NCBI GenBank assembly: GCA_022448245.1
Contig: JAKVCO010000013.1
Coordinates: forward strand, 45,046 to 109,045
Source: Paracoccaceae bacterium
GTDB taxonomy: Bacteria; Pseudomonadota; Alphaproteobacteria; Rhodobacterales; Rhodobacteraceae
DNA: 64,000 bases
Direction of reading: 5' to 3'
Position 1 is the first letter of the stretch. The number at the start of each line of letters is the position of its first letter. Below the pieces are notes generated by a model. The model did not search any database. It was not told the origin of the DNA and saw nothing but the letters and a program-made list of their open reading frames with translations. Positions 55,214-64,000 of this stretch are shown here, piece by piece. A program made the translations under genes and the position numbers.

Positions 55214-55927
55214 ATGCAAGAACAACACATTGCATCCGCTTTTGATCGTGATCTTGAGGCGTTGCAGGCCAACATTATGAAGATGGGCGGGCTCGTTGAG
55301 GCCTCCATCCTTGATGCGGCGAAGGCGCTTGTGGATCGCGATATCGAGCTCGCAGAAACTGTGCGCAACAGCGACAGCGCCATCGATGATCTCGAGGATA
55401 TCATCAACGAAGACGCGGCCCGCGTGATCGCCATGCGCCAGCCAATGTCGTCAGATCTGCGCATCATTCTGGCCGTCATGAAGGTCTCTGGCGCGCTAGA
55501 GCGCATCGGCGACTACGCCAAGAACATCGCCAAACGCACGACAGTGCTGGCAGAAACGCCGCCGATCAACGGCTCCGAGCAGTCGCTCAAGCGCATGGCG
55601 CGCGAGGTGGAGACGATGCTGCGCGATGTGCTTGATGCTTTCATCCAGCGCGACGCCGAACTGGCTGCAGATGTGCGCGAACGCGACCACAGCGTCGACC
55701 AGATGTACAACGCCATGTTCCGCGAATTCCTGACCCACATGATGGAAGATCCGCGCAACATCACGGCCTGCATGCATCTGCATTTCATCGCGAAAAACAT
55801 CGAACGGATGGGCGACCACGCCACCAATATCGCCGAGGAAGTCATCTACCTCGTGACCGGTGAACATCCCGATGAGAGCCGCAAGAAAGGCGCCACGGCG
55901 CCAGGAATTGATAGGGCAGGGACGTGA
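55214..55927 (+). CDS. phoU: Phosphate signalling protein PhoU
   Basis: PhoU couples Pst transport to PhoR/PhoB and prevents phosphate toxicity. The track ORF starts far upstream in another frame-mate (55055); ATG 55214 gives 237 residues, the family size. It is a two-repeat helical bundle: AFDRDLEALQANIMKMGGLVEASILDAAKALVDRD and VMKVSGALERIGDYAKNIAKR in the first half; FLTHMMEDPRNITACMHLHFIAKNIERMGDHATNIAEEVIYLVTGE in the second, with the E-R-x-GD metal motifs. It overlaps the phoB GTG by four bases. Confidence 0.96.
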   Translation: MQEQHIASAFDRDLEALQANIMKMGGLVEASILDAAKALVDRDIELAETVRNSDSAIDDLEDIINEDAARVIAMRQPMSSDLRIILAVMKVSGALERIGDYAKNIAKRTTVLAETPPINGSEQSLKRMAREVETMLRDVLDAFIQRDAELAADVRERDHSVDQMYNAMFREFLTHMMEDPRNITACMHLHFIAKNIERMGDHATNIAEEVIYLVTGEHPDESRKKGATAPGIDRAGT

Positions 55928-56607
55928 CACAACCCTCTGTTCTTGTTGTAGAAGACGAGCCTGCGCAACGCGCGGTGCTCACCTACAATCTGGAGAGCGA
56001 AGGCTTTCGCGTTGTCGAAGCCGAGAACGGTGAAGAAGCTCTGCTTCTCGTCTCCGAGGAAGCGCCGGACGTCGTCGTGCTCGACTGGATGCTGCCAAGC
56101 GTCTCGGGCATCGAGGTTTGCCGTCAGCTGAAGATGCGCAAAGAGACGCAGGCGCTGCCGATCATCATGCTCTCAGCGCGCTCGGAGGAGATCGACAAGA
56201 TCCGCGGGCTCGAAACCGGCGCGGATGATTACGTCACTAAGCCATACTCCGTGCTGGAGCTCATTGCGCGCGTGAAGTCCCAGCTGCGTCGCTCGCGTCC
56301 TGGCGCCATGGCGGGGCGGCTGCAGTACGAGGACATCGTGCTCGACACCGAGAACCACCGAGTGACGCGCAGCGGTGAAGAGATCAAGCTTGGGCCCACG
56401 GAGTTTCGTCTGCTGACGACGTTGATCGAAAAGCCTGGCCGTGTGTGGAGCCGTGAGCTGCTGCTAGACCGCGTATGGGGCCGAGAGATCTACGTGGATA
56501 CGCGTACCGTCGACGTTCATATCGGACGGCTGCGAAAAGCACTGAGTAAGCACGGGGGGGAAGACCCAGTGCGTACAGTACGCGGTGCCGGATACGCCTT
56601 AGGTTAA
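55924..56607 (+). CDS. phoB: Phosphate regulon response regulator PhoB
   Basis: OmpR-family regulator that binds Pho boxes. The 227-residue protein has a receiver domain with the phospho-acceptor in VVVLDWMLPSVSG and the conserved Lys in YVTKPYS, and a winged helix (RLQYEDIVLDTENHRVTRSGEEIKLGPTEFRLLTTLIEKPGRVWSRELLLDRVWGREIYVDTRTVDVHIGRLRKAL). The start is GTG overlapping the phoU TGA. Last gene of the pst operon; its partner kinase PhoR is encoded upstream of pstS. Confidence 0.97.
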   Translation: MTQPSVLVVEDEPAQRAVLTYNLESEGFRVVEAENGEEALLLVSEEAPDVVVLDWMLPSVSGIEVCRQLKMRKETQALPIIMLSARSEEIDKIRGLETGADDYVTKPYSVLELIARVKSQLRRSRPGAMAGRLQYEDIVLDTENHRVTRSGEEIKLGPTEFRLLTTLIEKPGRVWSRELLLDRVWGREIYVDTRTVDVHIGRLRKALSKHGGEDPVRTVRGAGYALG

Positions 56608-56731
56608 TGCTTATAATCAGTATTATGTTACAAAATTTGGTATTACCGATCTGTAATCCTATCTTGCTTTGCACGCTAAAAGCAACCTTACTAACGCTTA
56701 TGGACTTTTCCTTATCCCTCCACCGTTAAAC

Positions 56732-56757
56732 AAAAAAGGCCCGACCGTCGGCCGGGC
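56732..56757 (-). terminator. Rho-independent terminator of the hutUGHI operon
   Basis: On the minus strand GCCCGGCC-GAC-GGTCGGGC forms an eight-pair stem with one mismatch, followed by TTTTTTG. It lies 23 bases after the hutU stop. The 124 bases between phoB and this stem are AT-rich and show a small inverted repeat (ATTAC-N6-GTAAT) but nothing else. Confidence 0.8.
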
Positions 56758-56780
56758 TCAGGTTTAGGGAGAAGGCTATT

Positions 56781-58451
56781 TTAAGGGTTGAGAATGCCGG
56801 GGAGGTTGAGACCATTGTACTTCGCACAATCAATGGCGATGTCATAACCAGCATCAGCGTGGCGCATAACACCTGTCGCGGGATCGTTCCAAAGAACCCG
56901 ACCGAGGCGTTCGTCTGCCTCTTTCGTACCATCGCAACAGATCACCATGCCCGAGTGCTGTGAGAAGCCCATGCCAACGCCGCCACCATGATGTAGAGAC
57001 ACCCATGTGGCACCGCTTGCGGTGTTTAAGAGTGCATTGAGCAATGGCCAGTCTGATACGGCGTCTGACCCATCTTTCATTGCCTCGGTTTCGCGGTTCG
57101 GCGATGCGACAGAACCGGAGTCCAAATGGTCACGCCCGATGACGATCGGAGCGGAGAGCTCGCCATTCCGAACCATTTCGTTGAATGCCAGTCCGAGCTT
57201 GTGGCGCAGACCTAGACCTACCCAACAAATCCTCGCTGGCAGGCCTTGGAATTCAATCCGTTCCCGGGCCATATCGAGCCAGTTGTGCAAGTGTGGATCG
57301 TCAATCAGCTCCTTCACTTTCGCATCGGTTTTGTAGATGTCCTCTGGATCACCCGAGAGCGCGCACCACCGAAACGGACCTATGCCCTTACAGAAAAGCG
57401 GACGAATGTAAGCGGGGACAAAACCTGGGAAGGAAAATGCGTTTTCAAACCCTTCTTCCAAGGCGACCTGGCGAATGTTGTTGCCGTAGTCGAGAGTGGG
57501 AACGCCCATGTTCCAGAAATCCACCATGGCCTCGACATGGACTTTCATGGAGGCGCGAGAGGCAGCCTCGACTGCTTTGGGATCGCTGTCCTGTTTGGCG
57601 CGCCACTCGGCAACAGTCCATCCACTTGGAAGATAACCATGAACCGGATCATGGGCGGATGTTTGATCGGTAACGATATCGGGCTTGATGCCGCGCTTCA
57701 CCAGTTCAGGAAAAATATCAGCGGCATTGCCGATTAAGGCCACCGATTTGGCCTCGCCGTTTTCCGTCCAGCCATTTATCATGTGCAATGCTTTATCCAG
57801 CGAATGCGTTTTTTCATCGACGTAGCGTGTCCGAAGCCGGAAATCGGCTCGGGTTTCATCGCATTCCACCGCTAAGCAACAAGCCCCAGCCATGACAGCG
57901 GCGAGTGGCTGTGCGCCCCCCATGCCACCAAGACCCCCAGTGAGGATCCATTTGCCCTTCAAGTTTCCATCATAGTGCTGGCGCCCGGCTTCGACGAAGG
58001 TTTCATAGGTTCCTTGCACGATGCCTTGCGTGCCGATGTAAATCCACGATCCGGCCGTCATCTGGCCGTACATCGCGAGACCTTTCTTGTCCAACTCGCT
58101 AAAGTGGTCCCAATTGGCCCAATGGGGCACAAGGTTGGAGTTCGCAATCAAGACCCTTGGTGCATTGGAGTGGGTTTTGAAAACACCTACAGGCTTGCCG
58201 GATTGGATCATCAAAGTTTCATCCTCTTCGAGGTCTTTAAGGCTCGCAACGATCTGATCGAAATCGTTCCATGTCCGCGCGGCGCGGCCGATCCCACCAT
58301 AGACGACGAGTTCATGGGGATTTTCAGCGACGTTTGGATGCAGGTTATTCATTAACATCCGCATAGGTGCTTCTGTAAGCCAGCTTTTGGTGTTCAGCTC
58401 AGGACCAGTAGGTGGAAATACGTCACGTGAGTTTTTTCGATGGTCTGTCAT
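56781..58451 (-). CDS. hutU: Urocanate hydratase
   Basis: NAD-containing enzyme of histidine breakdown, converting urocanate to imidazolonepropionate. The 556-residue protein has family motifs [82 protein letters not shown], the cysteine motif [22 protein letters not shown] and [17 protein letters not shown]. Last gene of the minus-strand hutI-H-G-U run; ten bases after hutG. Confidence 0.97.
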   Translation of the reverse strand: MTDHRKNSRDVFPPTGPELNTKSWLTEAPMRMLMNNLHPNVAENPHELVVYGGIGRAARTWNDFDQIVASLKDLEEDETLMIQSGKPVGVFKTHSNAPRVLIANSNLVPHWANWDHFSELDKKGLAMYGQMTAGSWIYIGTQGIVQGTYETFVEAGRQHYDGNLKGKWILTGGLGGMGGAQPLAAVMAGACCLAVECDETRADFRLRTRYVDEKTHSLDKALHMINGWTENGEAKSVALIGNAADIFPELVKRGIKPDIVTDQTSAHDPVHGYLPSGWTVAEWRAKQDSDPKAVEAASRASMKVHVEAMVDFWNMGVPTLDYGNNIRQVALEEGFENAFSFPGFVPAYIRPLFCKGIGPFRWCALSGDPEDIYKTDAKVKELIDDPHLHNWLDMARERIEFQGLPARICWVGLGLRHKLGLAFNEMVRNGELSAPIVIGRDHLDSGSVASPNRETEAMKDGSDAVSDWPLLNALLNTASGATWVSLHHGGGVGMGFSQHSGMVICCDGTKEADERLGRVLWNDPATGVMRHADAGYDIAIDCAKYNGLNLPGILNP

Positions 58452-58461
58452 GGATGGATCC

Positions 58462-59265
58462 TTAAGAATTGGCTAGGAGCGAAGGGTTCATTTCCTTCAG
58501 GCCGCTAAGCATGTTTTTCAAATGAGGGCGTAATTCGGCCGCCCTCTCGGGCGCATAATCCCAAGGCGGCATTTCGTGCATGTAACTACGCTGTGCGAGT
58601 TCCATTTGGATTGCATGAACGCTGTCGGATGGTTTTCCGTAGTGGCGCGTTGTCCAGCCGCCTTTAAATCGCCCGTTCAGAACGTGACTGTGAGGTTTTG
58701 CCACTAAACAGACATCGACGATGGTCTTTTCAATGGCCGCGTCGCATGTCTCACTATTGTTCGTACCTGTGTTGAAAACAGGCAGTGTGCCTTCAAAGAG
58801 AAACGGTATGTCGGAGCGGATTGAGTGGCAGTCGAACAAGATCGCGTAGCCATGGATATCCTTTACGCGGGTAACCTCATTGGCCAACGCGTCATGGTAA
58901 GGCGCGTGAAACAATAGCCGTCGCCGCTCGGTCTCAGGCGCATCTGGTTCATGCCCATCCCGCCAGATTGGCTTGCCATCAAAATCTGTGGTTGGACAAA
59001 GCGAGGTTGTGTTTTGGCCCGGATAAAGTGATGCACCGGCAGGGTCGCGATTGGCATCGATAACATAGCGATGAAAAGTTGCTTCAACGACTGTGACGTC
59101 CTCGACCAATCCTTCGTAGAGCTTCGAGATGTGCCAATCGGTGTCAGCCAGCCCCTGCCCGTTTTCATTGAGCAGAGGTTGGATGTCATCCGGAACGTAA
59201 GTCCCACCGTGCGGTTGACCCAGGATCAAGGGGCTATTGCCTGATTGAACTTTGACCGGTGTCAT
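58462..59265 (-). CDS. hutG: N-formylglutamate deformylase
   Basis: Final step of the HutF/HutG route: N-formylglutamate to glutamate and formate. The 267-residue protein shows the zinc-peptidase-like family motifs [65 protein letters not shown] and [11 protein letters not shown]. Its start overlaps the hutH stop by four bases (ATGA). Together with HutF it shows that formate, rather than formamide, is released. Confidence 0.95.
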   Translation of the reverse strand: MTPVKVQSGNSPLILGQPHGGTYVPDDIQPLLNENGQGLADTDWHISKLYEGLVEDVTVVEATFHRYVIDANRDPAGASLYPGQNTTSLCPTTDFDGKPIWRDGHEPDAPETERRRLLFHAPYHDALANEVTRVKDIHGYAILFDCHSIRSDIPFLFEGTLPVFNTGTNNSETCDAAIEKTIVDVCLVAKPHSHVLNGRFKGGWTTRHYGKPSDSVHAIQMELAQRSYMHEMPPWDYAPERAAELRPHLKNMLSGLKEMNPSLLANS

Positions 59266-60800
59266 TGAGTCAATCCCGGAAACGACAACCCAGAGGCTTC
59301 AAGCATCGCATTCGATGCGATGAGTTCAGCGGAACGTTCGATATCAGGGGCGAGGTAACGATCATCACCAAGGCTTTCGACATCCTGTCGCAAGCGATCA
59401 AGAACGTTGTTTAGTGGATCGCTTGTTGCCAAAGGACTTCTAAATTCGACCCCTTGCGCTCCACACATGAGCTCGACACCGAGAATGACATTGAGGTTCT
59501 TTGTCATTTGGGACAGGCGTCTGGCCCCATGAGCAGCCATTGATACATGGTCTTCTTGGTTTGCACTGGTGGGTGTGCTGTCGGTTACGCACGGCGTTGC
59601 GAGGTGCTTGTTTTCACTCATCAGCGCCGCAGTCGTGACCTCTGCGATCATAAGTCCTGAGTTTAGGCCCGGTGCAGGTGTGAGGAACGGCGGAAGATCG
59701 TGGCTCAACGCGGGGTCGACCATAAGAGCAATCCGCCGTTGCGCAATCGCCCCGATTTCGGCCACAGCAAGCGCGATCATATCCGCTGCAAAACCAACCG
59801 GTTCCGCATGGAAATTGCCACCAGACACGATGACGCCAGCTTCGGTCAGGACCAAAGGATTATCGGTTGCTGCATTGGCTTCGATCTCAAGTGTCGTAGC
59901 TGCTTGACGCAGGACGTCGATTGCGGCCCCGGTCACCTGCGGTTGGCAGCGGATGCAGTACGGATCCTGGACACGGGTATCGCCTTCCAAATGGCTCTTT
60001 CGAATTTCCGAACCCGACAGAAGCGCGCGCATGGTGGCAGCCGCTTCGCATTGCCCGCGATGTCCCCGCAGTGAGTGGATTTCCGGCTGGGTCGGTGCCG
60101 TCGATCCCATGATTGCATCAGTGGAAAGCGCGGACGTAACCAGAGAGTTTTGTGCCGCCCGCCAAGCATGGAACAGACCTACAAGCGCGAATGCAGTCGA
60201 GAACTGTGTGCCATTGATGAAAGCGAGGCCTTCTTTTGGACCCAAGGCAATGGGTTGGAGCCCTGCCCTCTCCAAGGCGGTCCTGCCGGGTAGGCGCTCG
60301 CCTCCATAGGTTGCTTCGCCTTCTCCAATCATTGCTGCGGTCATGTGCGATAACGGCGCAAGATCACCGGACGCACCAACTGATCCTTGGGCCGGAATGA
60401 CAGGAATGACATTGCGCAGAAGCATGCCTTCGAGAAGTTCGACCAGCTCCCATCGAACGCCAGAGGCCCCACGGCCGAGTGATAACAGCTTCAAAGTCAT
60501 CATCAATCGCACAACCTGTTCGTTGACAGGACCGCCTACTCCACAGCAATGGCTGAGGATAAGATTGCGTTGAAGTTGTGCTGTGTCGCCAGGCTCGATT
60601 TTCATGCTGGCAAGTTTGCCAAAACCCGTGTTCACGCCATAAACAGCAGCGTTTCCGTTGGCTGCAGCTTCGATACGCTTTGCTGCTTCTACTACAGCCT
60701 GTTTGGCAGATCGATCCAAACGTGCAGAGGCATTTGTCCAATAGATCTCGCTGAGTTGTTCCAGGGTGACGTGGCCAGGTTTCAAATCAAATTCAGGCAA
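59262..60800 (-). CDS. hutH: Histidine ammonia-lyase
   Basis: First step of histidine breakdown, giving urocanate and ammonia. The MIO-forming Ala-Ser-Gly is in [14 protein letters not shown]. Other motifs: [21 protein letters not shown], and [15 protein letters not shown]. The track start at 60926 lies inside hutI. The likely start is TTG at 60800, six bases after GGAGG, overlapping the hutI TGA by eight bases and giving 512 residues, the usual HutH size. The rare TTG start and overlap imply coupling to hutI. Confidence 0.95.
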   Translation of the reverse strand: MPEFDLKPGHVTLEQLSEIYWTNASARLDRSAKQAVVEAAKRIEAAANGNAAVYGVNTGFGKLASMKIEPGDTAQLQRNLILSHCCGVGGPVNEQVVRLMMTLKLLSLGRGASGVRWELVELLEGMLLRNVIPVIPAQGSVGASGDLAPLSHMTAAMIGEGEATYGGERLPGRTALERAGLQPIALGPKEGLAFINGTQFSTAFALVGLFHAWRAAQNSLVTSALSTDAIMGSTAPTQPEIHSLRGHRGQCEAAATMRALLSGSEIRKSHLEGDTRVQDPYCIRCQPQVTGAAIDVLRQAATTLEIEANAATDNPLVLTEAGVIVSGGNFHAEPVGFAADMIALAVAEIGAIAQRRIALMVDPALSHDLPPFLTPAPGLNSGLMIAEVTTAALMSENKHLATPCVTDSTPTSANQEDHVSMAAHGARRLSQMTKNLNVILGVELMCGAQGVEFRSPLATSDPLNNVLDRLRQDVESLGDDRYLAPDIERSAELIASNAMLEASGLSFPGLTQ

Positions 60801-62010
60801 TTTGTCCTCCAAAAATCCGCGTTTTGAGGGGATTGAAGCCGATGCGGTAAGACAGTTCGGCTGGTGTTTTGACGTCCCACACAGCAATATCGGCGCGTTT
60901 TCCAATGGAAATCTGGCCAGTGTCACTGAAGCCGAGCGCTTTAGCCGCGTTCGAAGTGGTCCCTCTCAATGCTTCCTCCGGCGTCAGACGGAAAAGCATG
61001 CATGCCATATTCATTGACAGCAAAAGTGACGTGAGGGGCGAGGAACCAGGGTTGCAGTCGGTAGCTACTGCGATTGGGACTTTGTGTTTGCGAATAAGAT
61101 CAATCGGGGGAACTTGGGCTTCGCGGAGCGTATAAAAGGCCCCCGGCAGAACAACGGCCGAAGTTCCGGCATCTGCCATTGCCATCACACCGTCTTCATC
61201 CAGATATTCGATGTGATCTGCCGACTGAGCGCCGTAGGACGCAGCGAGCTTAGCTCCCCCGAGATTTGAGAGCTGCTCTGCGTGTAATTTGACCGGTAAT
61301 CCGAGAGATTTCGCGACGTCAAAAACCCGCGCAATCTGGTCTTTATCGAATGCGATGCCTTCGCAGAAACCGTCAACGCAGTCAACGAGCCCTTCGCTAT
61401 GAGCATTCTTCAGCGCTGGAATACACACTTCATCGATGTAGCGATCTGGCGCATCTGCATATTCGAGTGGAACAGCATGTGCCCCGAGGAAGCTCGTCGT
61501 CACGCGTATCGGACGCCTCTCGGCCACTTGCCGCGCGACCCGCAGCATTTTCAATTCTGTTTCCGTATCGAGACCATAGCCTGACTTGATTTCTACAAGT
61601 CCGACACCCTCGCCGATAAGCACATCGGCGCGCTTCAGAGCATTTTCGAGTAGCTCTTCTTCGCTCGCTTCGCGGGTTGCTTTTACTGTCGAGACGATGC
61701 CACCGCCAGCTCGCGCGATTTCCTCGTAGGAAGCGCCTTCTAAACGGAGTTCAAACTCTCGCGCCCTATCCCCCCCGGAAACGATATGGGTATGGCAGTC
61801 GATCAAGAGCGGTGTCACGAGCGATTGTGGATGATCATGGCGAGGCAAACGGGAATGCATTTTGGGGATTGATGCAGTTGGGCCGACCCATGCGACCTCT
61901 CCGTTTCGCACAAGAACTGAACCATTTGGAACGAGGCCATATTGCCCTGGAACGGACCTATCCATCGTGGCGATGGCACCCGCTGAAATGATGAAATCGT
62001 TGGCAGTCAT
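60793..62010 (-). CDS. hutI: Imidazolonepropionase
   Basis: Amidohydrolase converting imidazolonepropionate to formiminoglutamate. At 405 residues it has the metal-site motif [92 protein letters not shown] and [14 protein letters not shown]. It is first in the minus-strand hut run and divergent from hutF with 76 bases between starts, containing a candidate operator. Confidence 0.97.
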   Translation of the reverse strand: MTANDFIISAGAIATMDRSVPGQYGLVPNGSVLVRNGEVAWVGPTASIPKMHSRLPRHDHPQSLVTPLLIDCHTHIVSGGDRAREFELRLEGASYEEIARAGGGIVSTVKATREASEEELLENALKRADVLIGEGVGLVEIKSGYGLDTETELKMLRVARQVAERRPIRVTTSFLGAHAVPLEYADAPDRYIDEVCIPALKNAHSEGLVDCVDGFCEGIAFDKDQIARVFDVAKSLGLPVKLHAEQLSNLGGAKLAASYGAQSADHIEYLDEDGVMAMADAGTSAVVLPGAFYTLREAQVPPIDLIRKHKVPIAVATDCNPGSSPLTSLLLSMNMACMLFRLTPEEALRGTTSNAAKALGFSDTGQISIGKRADIAVWDVKTPAELSYRIGFNPLKTRIFGGQIA

Positions 62011-62061
62011 GCCCTAAACTCAAAGTGGTTGTCAGATGCCACAGTAGTGTTATAGATTTTC

Positions 62062-62075
62062 TATGTCTATACATA
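62062..62075. promoter_or_regulatory. Palindromic site between hutI and hutF, possible HutC operator
   Basis: TATGT-CTAT-ACATA is a perfect five-base inverted repeat in the divergent hutI/hutF gap, 12 bases before the hutF ATG. The TATGTATAGACATA-like form on the other strand resembles GntR-family (HutC) operators of the TGTATA type. No hutC gene is inside the window; it could be just beyond the right edge. Confidence 0.5.
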
Positions 62076-62086
62076 AGGAAGCAAGA

Positions 62087-63457
62087 ATGCAGATTTTCTC
62101 GGCGCGGGCATTGGTGGAAGACACTTGGCAGAAAGATGTCCTAGTTGAGGTCGGGGAAACCGGTCTGATCGAACGCATAGCTGTGGAAGAAGAGCCCAGT
62201 TCAGATGCCGTAAAAGTGGACAGTTTGCTTCCTGCGATTGCCAACCTGCACAGTCATAGTTTCCAACGGGCAATGGCCGGCATGACGGAATACCGCGCAA
62301 AGGGCCAAGACAGTTTTTGGACCTGGCGCACGCTGATGTATCAATTTCTTGAGCATCTTACGCCTGAGCACATCGAGGCTATCGCCGGGCAAGTTTTCGT
62401 TGAAATGCTTGAAGCCGGATATGCGTCGGTTGGAGAATTCCACTATGTCCACCATCAGCCAGGCGGGACACACTACGCGTCGCAAACCGAGCTCAGCGAT
62501 CGCATTTTTGCTGCTGCTGACCAAACAGGTATCGGCCTTGCACATTTGCCTGTGCTTTATAGCTATGGCGGCGCTGGCAAACAGGAGCTTGTCGAGGGGC
62601 AAACGCGCTTCGGACATTCGGTGGATCAATTTGCTCAACTGATGGAAGCGCTTCAGTCTAGGCTGCTAGAGGCCAATCCAGATACGACACTAGGGATCGC
62701 ACCCCACTCTCTTCGCGCGACTTCACCAGATGAGCTGGCTCAGGTAACGGCAAGCTTTGGCAACGGACCGGTCCACATTCACATCGCAGAGCAACCCAAG
62801 GAAGTGGCAGATATCTCCGATTGGCTCGGCGCGAGACCGGTTGAATGGTTGCTAGACCATGAAAATGTCGCTTCCAACTGGTGCCTCATTCACGCAACCC
62901 ACATGACTGAAACAGAGACAGTAGATTTTGCTACAACCGGCGCTGTCGCAGGCCTCTGTCCAATTACGGAATCCAATCTTGGCGATGGCATTTTCAATGG
63001 CACGGATTTTCTTGCGGCCGGTGGTGCCTTCGGCGTTGGATCGGACTCAAACGTACGTATCTCGCTTTCTGAAGAGTTACGCACTTTGGAATACTCGCAG
63101 CGTCTTCGTGATATCAGCCGCAATCTCATGGTCCCTGGCGAAGGATCGGTGGGCCACTCACTCTACAAGCGGGCGGCAGAAGGTGGCGCACAAGCCCTGT
63201 CCAGAAATGCGGGTGGCATCGCGGTTGGAAAACTCGCGGATCTCACAGCTATCAACTCAAACCATCCCTATCTGTGTGCTTTGTCGGAAGATCAGCTCAT
63301 TAATGGTTTCTGTTTCGCAGCGGATGACAGCGTTGTGACAGATGTCTGGTCTGCAGGCCGTCACATGGTTAAAGCGGGCCGCCATGTTCATCGAGACGCT
63401 GTCTTTTCTAATTATCGGACTGCGATGAACGACCTGAAATCAAAACTTGCCGCTTAG
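62087..63457 (+). CDS. hutF: Formimidoylglutamate deiminase
   Basis: Releases ammonia from formiminoglutamate to give N-formylglutamate for HutG. From ATG 62087 (AAGGAAG six bases upstream; the track start 62063 lies in the operator) it has 456 residues. It is an amidohydrolase: LPAIANLHSHSFQRAMAGMTEYR, FVEMLEAGYASVGEFHYVHH, GIAPHSLRAT, VHIHIAEQPKEVADI and GSDSNVRISLSEELRTLEYSQRL. It is the only plus-strand hut gene and its end overlaps the convergent hutD by 50 bases. Confidence 0.95.
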   Translation: MQIFSARALVEDTWQKDVLVEVGETGLIERIAVEEEPSSDAVKVDSLLPAIANLHSHSFQRAMAGMTEYRAKGQDSFWTWRTLMYQFLEHLTPEHIEAIAGQVFVEMLEAGYASVGEFHYVHHQPGGTHYASQTELSDRIFAAADQTGIGLAHLPVLYSYGGAGKQELVEGQTRFGHSVDQFAQLMEALQSRLLEANPDTTLGIAPHSLRATSPDELAQVTASFGNGPVHIHIAEQPKEVADISDWLGARPVEWLLDHENVASNWCLIHATHMTETETVDFATTGAVAGLCPITESNLGDGIFNGTDFLAAGGAFGVGSDSNVRISLSEELRTLEYSQRLRDISRNLMVPGEGSVGHSLYKRAAEGGAQALSRNAGGIAVGKLADLTAINSNHPYLCALSEDQLINGFCFAADDSVVTDVWSAGRHMVKAGRHVHRDAVFSNYRTAMNDLKSKLAA

Positions 63458-63893
63458 GCCAAAGATCGAGACGCAGTGAACGCGTCTCTTTCGGCCCCAT
63501 CACTACTGTGTCGAAGTCCCTGAAGACCGCGCCTTCTGCCGCTGAGAGCTCTGTACCATCGCCAAGCTGCACTTCTCCGCTGACACAGTAAAGCGCCGTG
63601 ATTTTTGGTCTCTCGGTTCCAAGTGTCTTCAAGTTCTCTGGACCATCGACCCTGCCGCTTGCACGCCAGCACGTTGCATCAAAAATCATATTGAAATCTC
63701 GAATTGAGCCGTCAGTTAGGATCGACGTCGTCTCATCCTCTCCTGAAAACGCAAAAGGACTGAGTAGATCAGCCCGGTGTGTTTGCCCATTGATGTTCAA
63801 GAGAAGTCCGTCGCCCTCAATTACCGTAAGGATGCGAGAGAGACCTTCGAACTTGGAAAAGGGGCCTTCTTCAGTAACGTCGGCGATGCTCAA
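63408..63893 (-). CDS. hutD: HutD-family protein, N-terminus disrupted or unresolved
   Basis: A cupin-like protein often found in hut clusters, thought to moderate hut expression. The visible part (161 residues from TTG 63893) contains SIADVTEEGPFSKFEGLSRILTVIEGDGLLLNING and the late LYCVSGEVQLGDGTELSAAEGAVF, a good match to the HutD body. The frame is open further upstream to 63926 (PKGILDEDYWRL), which also looks like HutD, but a TGA at 63927-63929 blocks it. The only in-frame start left is TTG 63893, and the usual N-terminal WKNG motif is not seen. It may be another nonsense-interrupted gene. The last 50 bases overlap hutF. Nothing recognisable lies at 63930-64000. Confidence 0.6.
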   Translation of the reverse strand: MSIADVTEEGPFSKFEGLSRILTVIEGDGLLLNINGQTHRADLLSPFAFSGEDETTSILTDGSIRDFNMIFDATCWRASGRVDGPENLKTLGTERPKITALYCVSGEVQLGDGTELSAAEGAVFRDFDTVVMGPKETRSLRLDLWPKRQVLISGRSSQSDN

Positions 63894-64000
63894 ACGCCAA
63901 TAGTCCTCATCTAGTATGCCTTTGGGTCAGGAGCCATTGATTTCCGGCTGACAGCGTGATTCACGGTTCAAAAATCGAGCGGTGACCCTGTCTGATCTTT

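Noticed and set aside
1-64000. CRISPR array, tRNA, rRNA, IS element or prophage
   Set aside because: No repeat-spacer pattern, cloverleaf, transposase, integrase or phage structural gene could be recognised.

Overview
The window reads as ordinary chromosome of an alphaproteobacterium of the Rhodobacterales, most likely the marine Roseobacter group. The main clues are the gene order dusB(nifR3)-ntrB-ntrC-ntrY-ntrX followed by trkA-trkH-hfq-hflX, an NtrC that lacks the sigma54 contact loop (as known from Rhodobacter capsulatus), a non-pyrrolysine MttB homologue, a class II DAHP synthase, a GbdR/GlxA-type AraC regulator, and generally GC-rich coding sequence. I see no rRNA, tRNA, CRISPR array, prophage or insertion sequence.

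Layout. 1-8.7 kb (mostly minus strand): polyphosphate kinase 2 (cut by the window edge), an alpha/beta hydrolase, metA, a conserved P-loop ATPase, a broken DMT permease, a FadL-type outer-membrane protein, an intact DMT permease, a small secreted protein and guaA. 8.9-15.5 kb: an MttB-family methyltransferase, DUF6477- and DUF6456-like genes, lipA, hpt, a RatA/COQ10-like protein, cinA and pgpA. 15.6-29.6 kb: the nitrogen-control block dusB-ntrBC-ntrYX, a hybrid histidine kinase interrupted by an amber codon, trkA-trkH, hfq and hflX. 29.6-33.8 kb: penicillin acylase-family hydrolase, a beta-hydroxyacid dehydrogenase and two small membrane proteins. 33.9-40.1 kb: a branched-chain amino-acid-type ABC transporter (livK-G-F-H-M, minus strand) with two secreted proteins of unknown function inside it. 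40.2-48.3 kb: PQQ-type sugar dehydrogenase, GlxA-family regulator, DAHP synthase, a PAS protein, and a yicC-gmk-gamma carbonic anhydrase-PLP enzyme operon. 48.5-56.6 kb: the phosphate regulon phoR ... pstSCAB-phoU-phoB, preceded by a three-unit Pho box. 56.7-64 kb: a histidine utilisation cluster, hutU-G-H-I on the minus strand, divergent hutF, and hutD at the edge. The hut genes look less GC-rich than the rest.

How the genes work together. PhoR/PhoB and PhoU control PstSCAB phosphate uptake, and PPK2 is a further phosphate-linked function. The Ntr proteins sense nitrogen and may regulate uptake and breakdown of amino acids such as those handled by Liv and Hut. Hut runs the five-step HutF/HutG route from histidine to glutamate and formate. 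TrkA/TrkH take up potassium. Hfq and HflX act after transcription.

The most unusual observation is a set of genes whose reading frame is intact apart from single in-frame stop codons: a DMT permease (TGA where the family has Trp), a hybrid kinase (TAG where the family has Gln), a VPLPA-CTERM protein (TAA and TAG), and possibly hutD (TGA). Most are one transition away from the expected sense codon. I found no frameshift in any of these genes. They may be young pseudogenes, strain-specific mutations or sequence errors. Recoding is possible but less likely, because TAG and TGA end many normal genes here.
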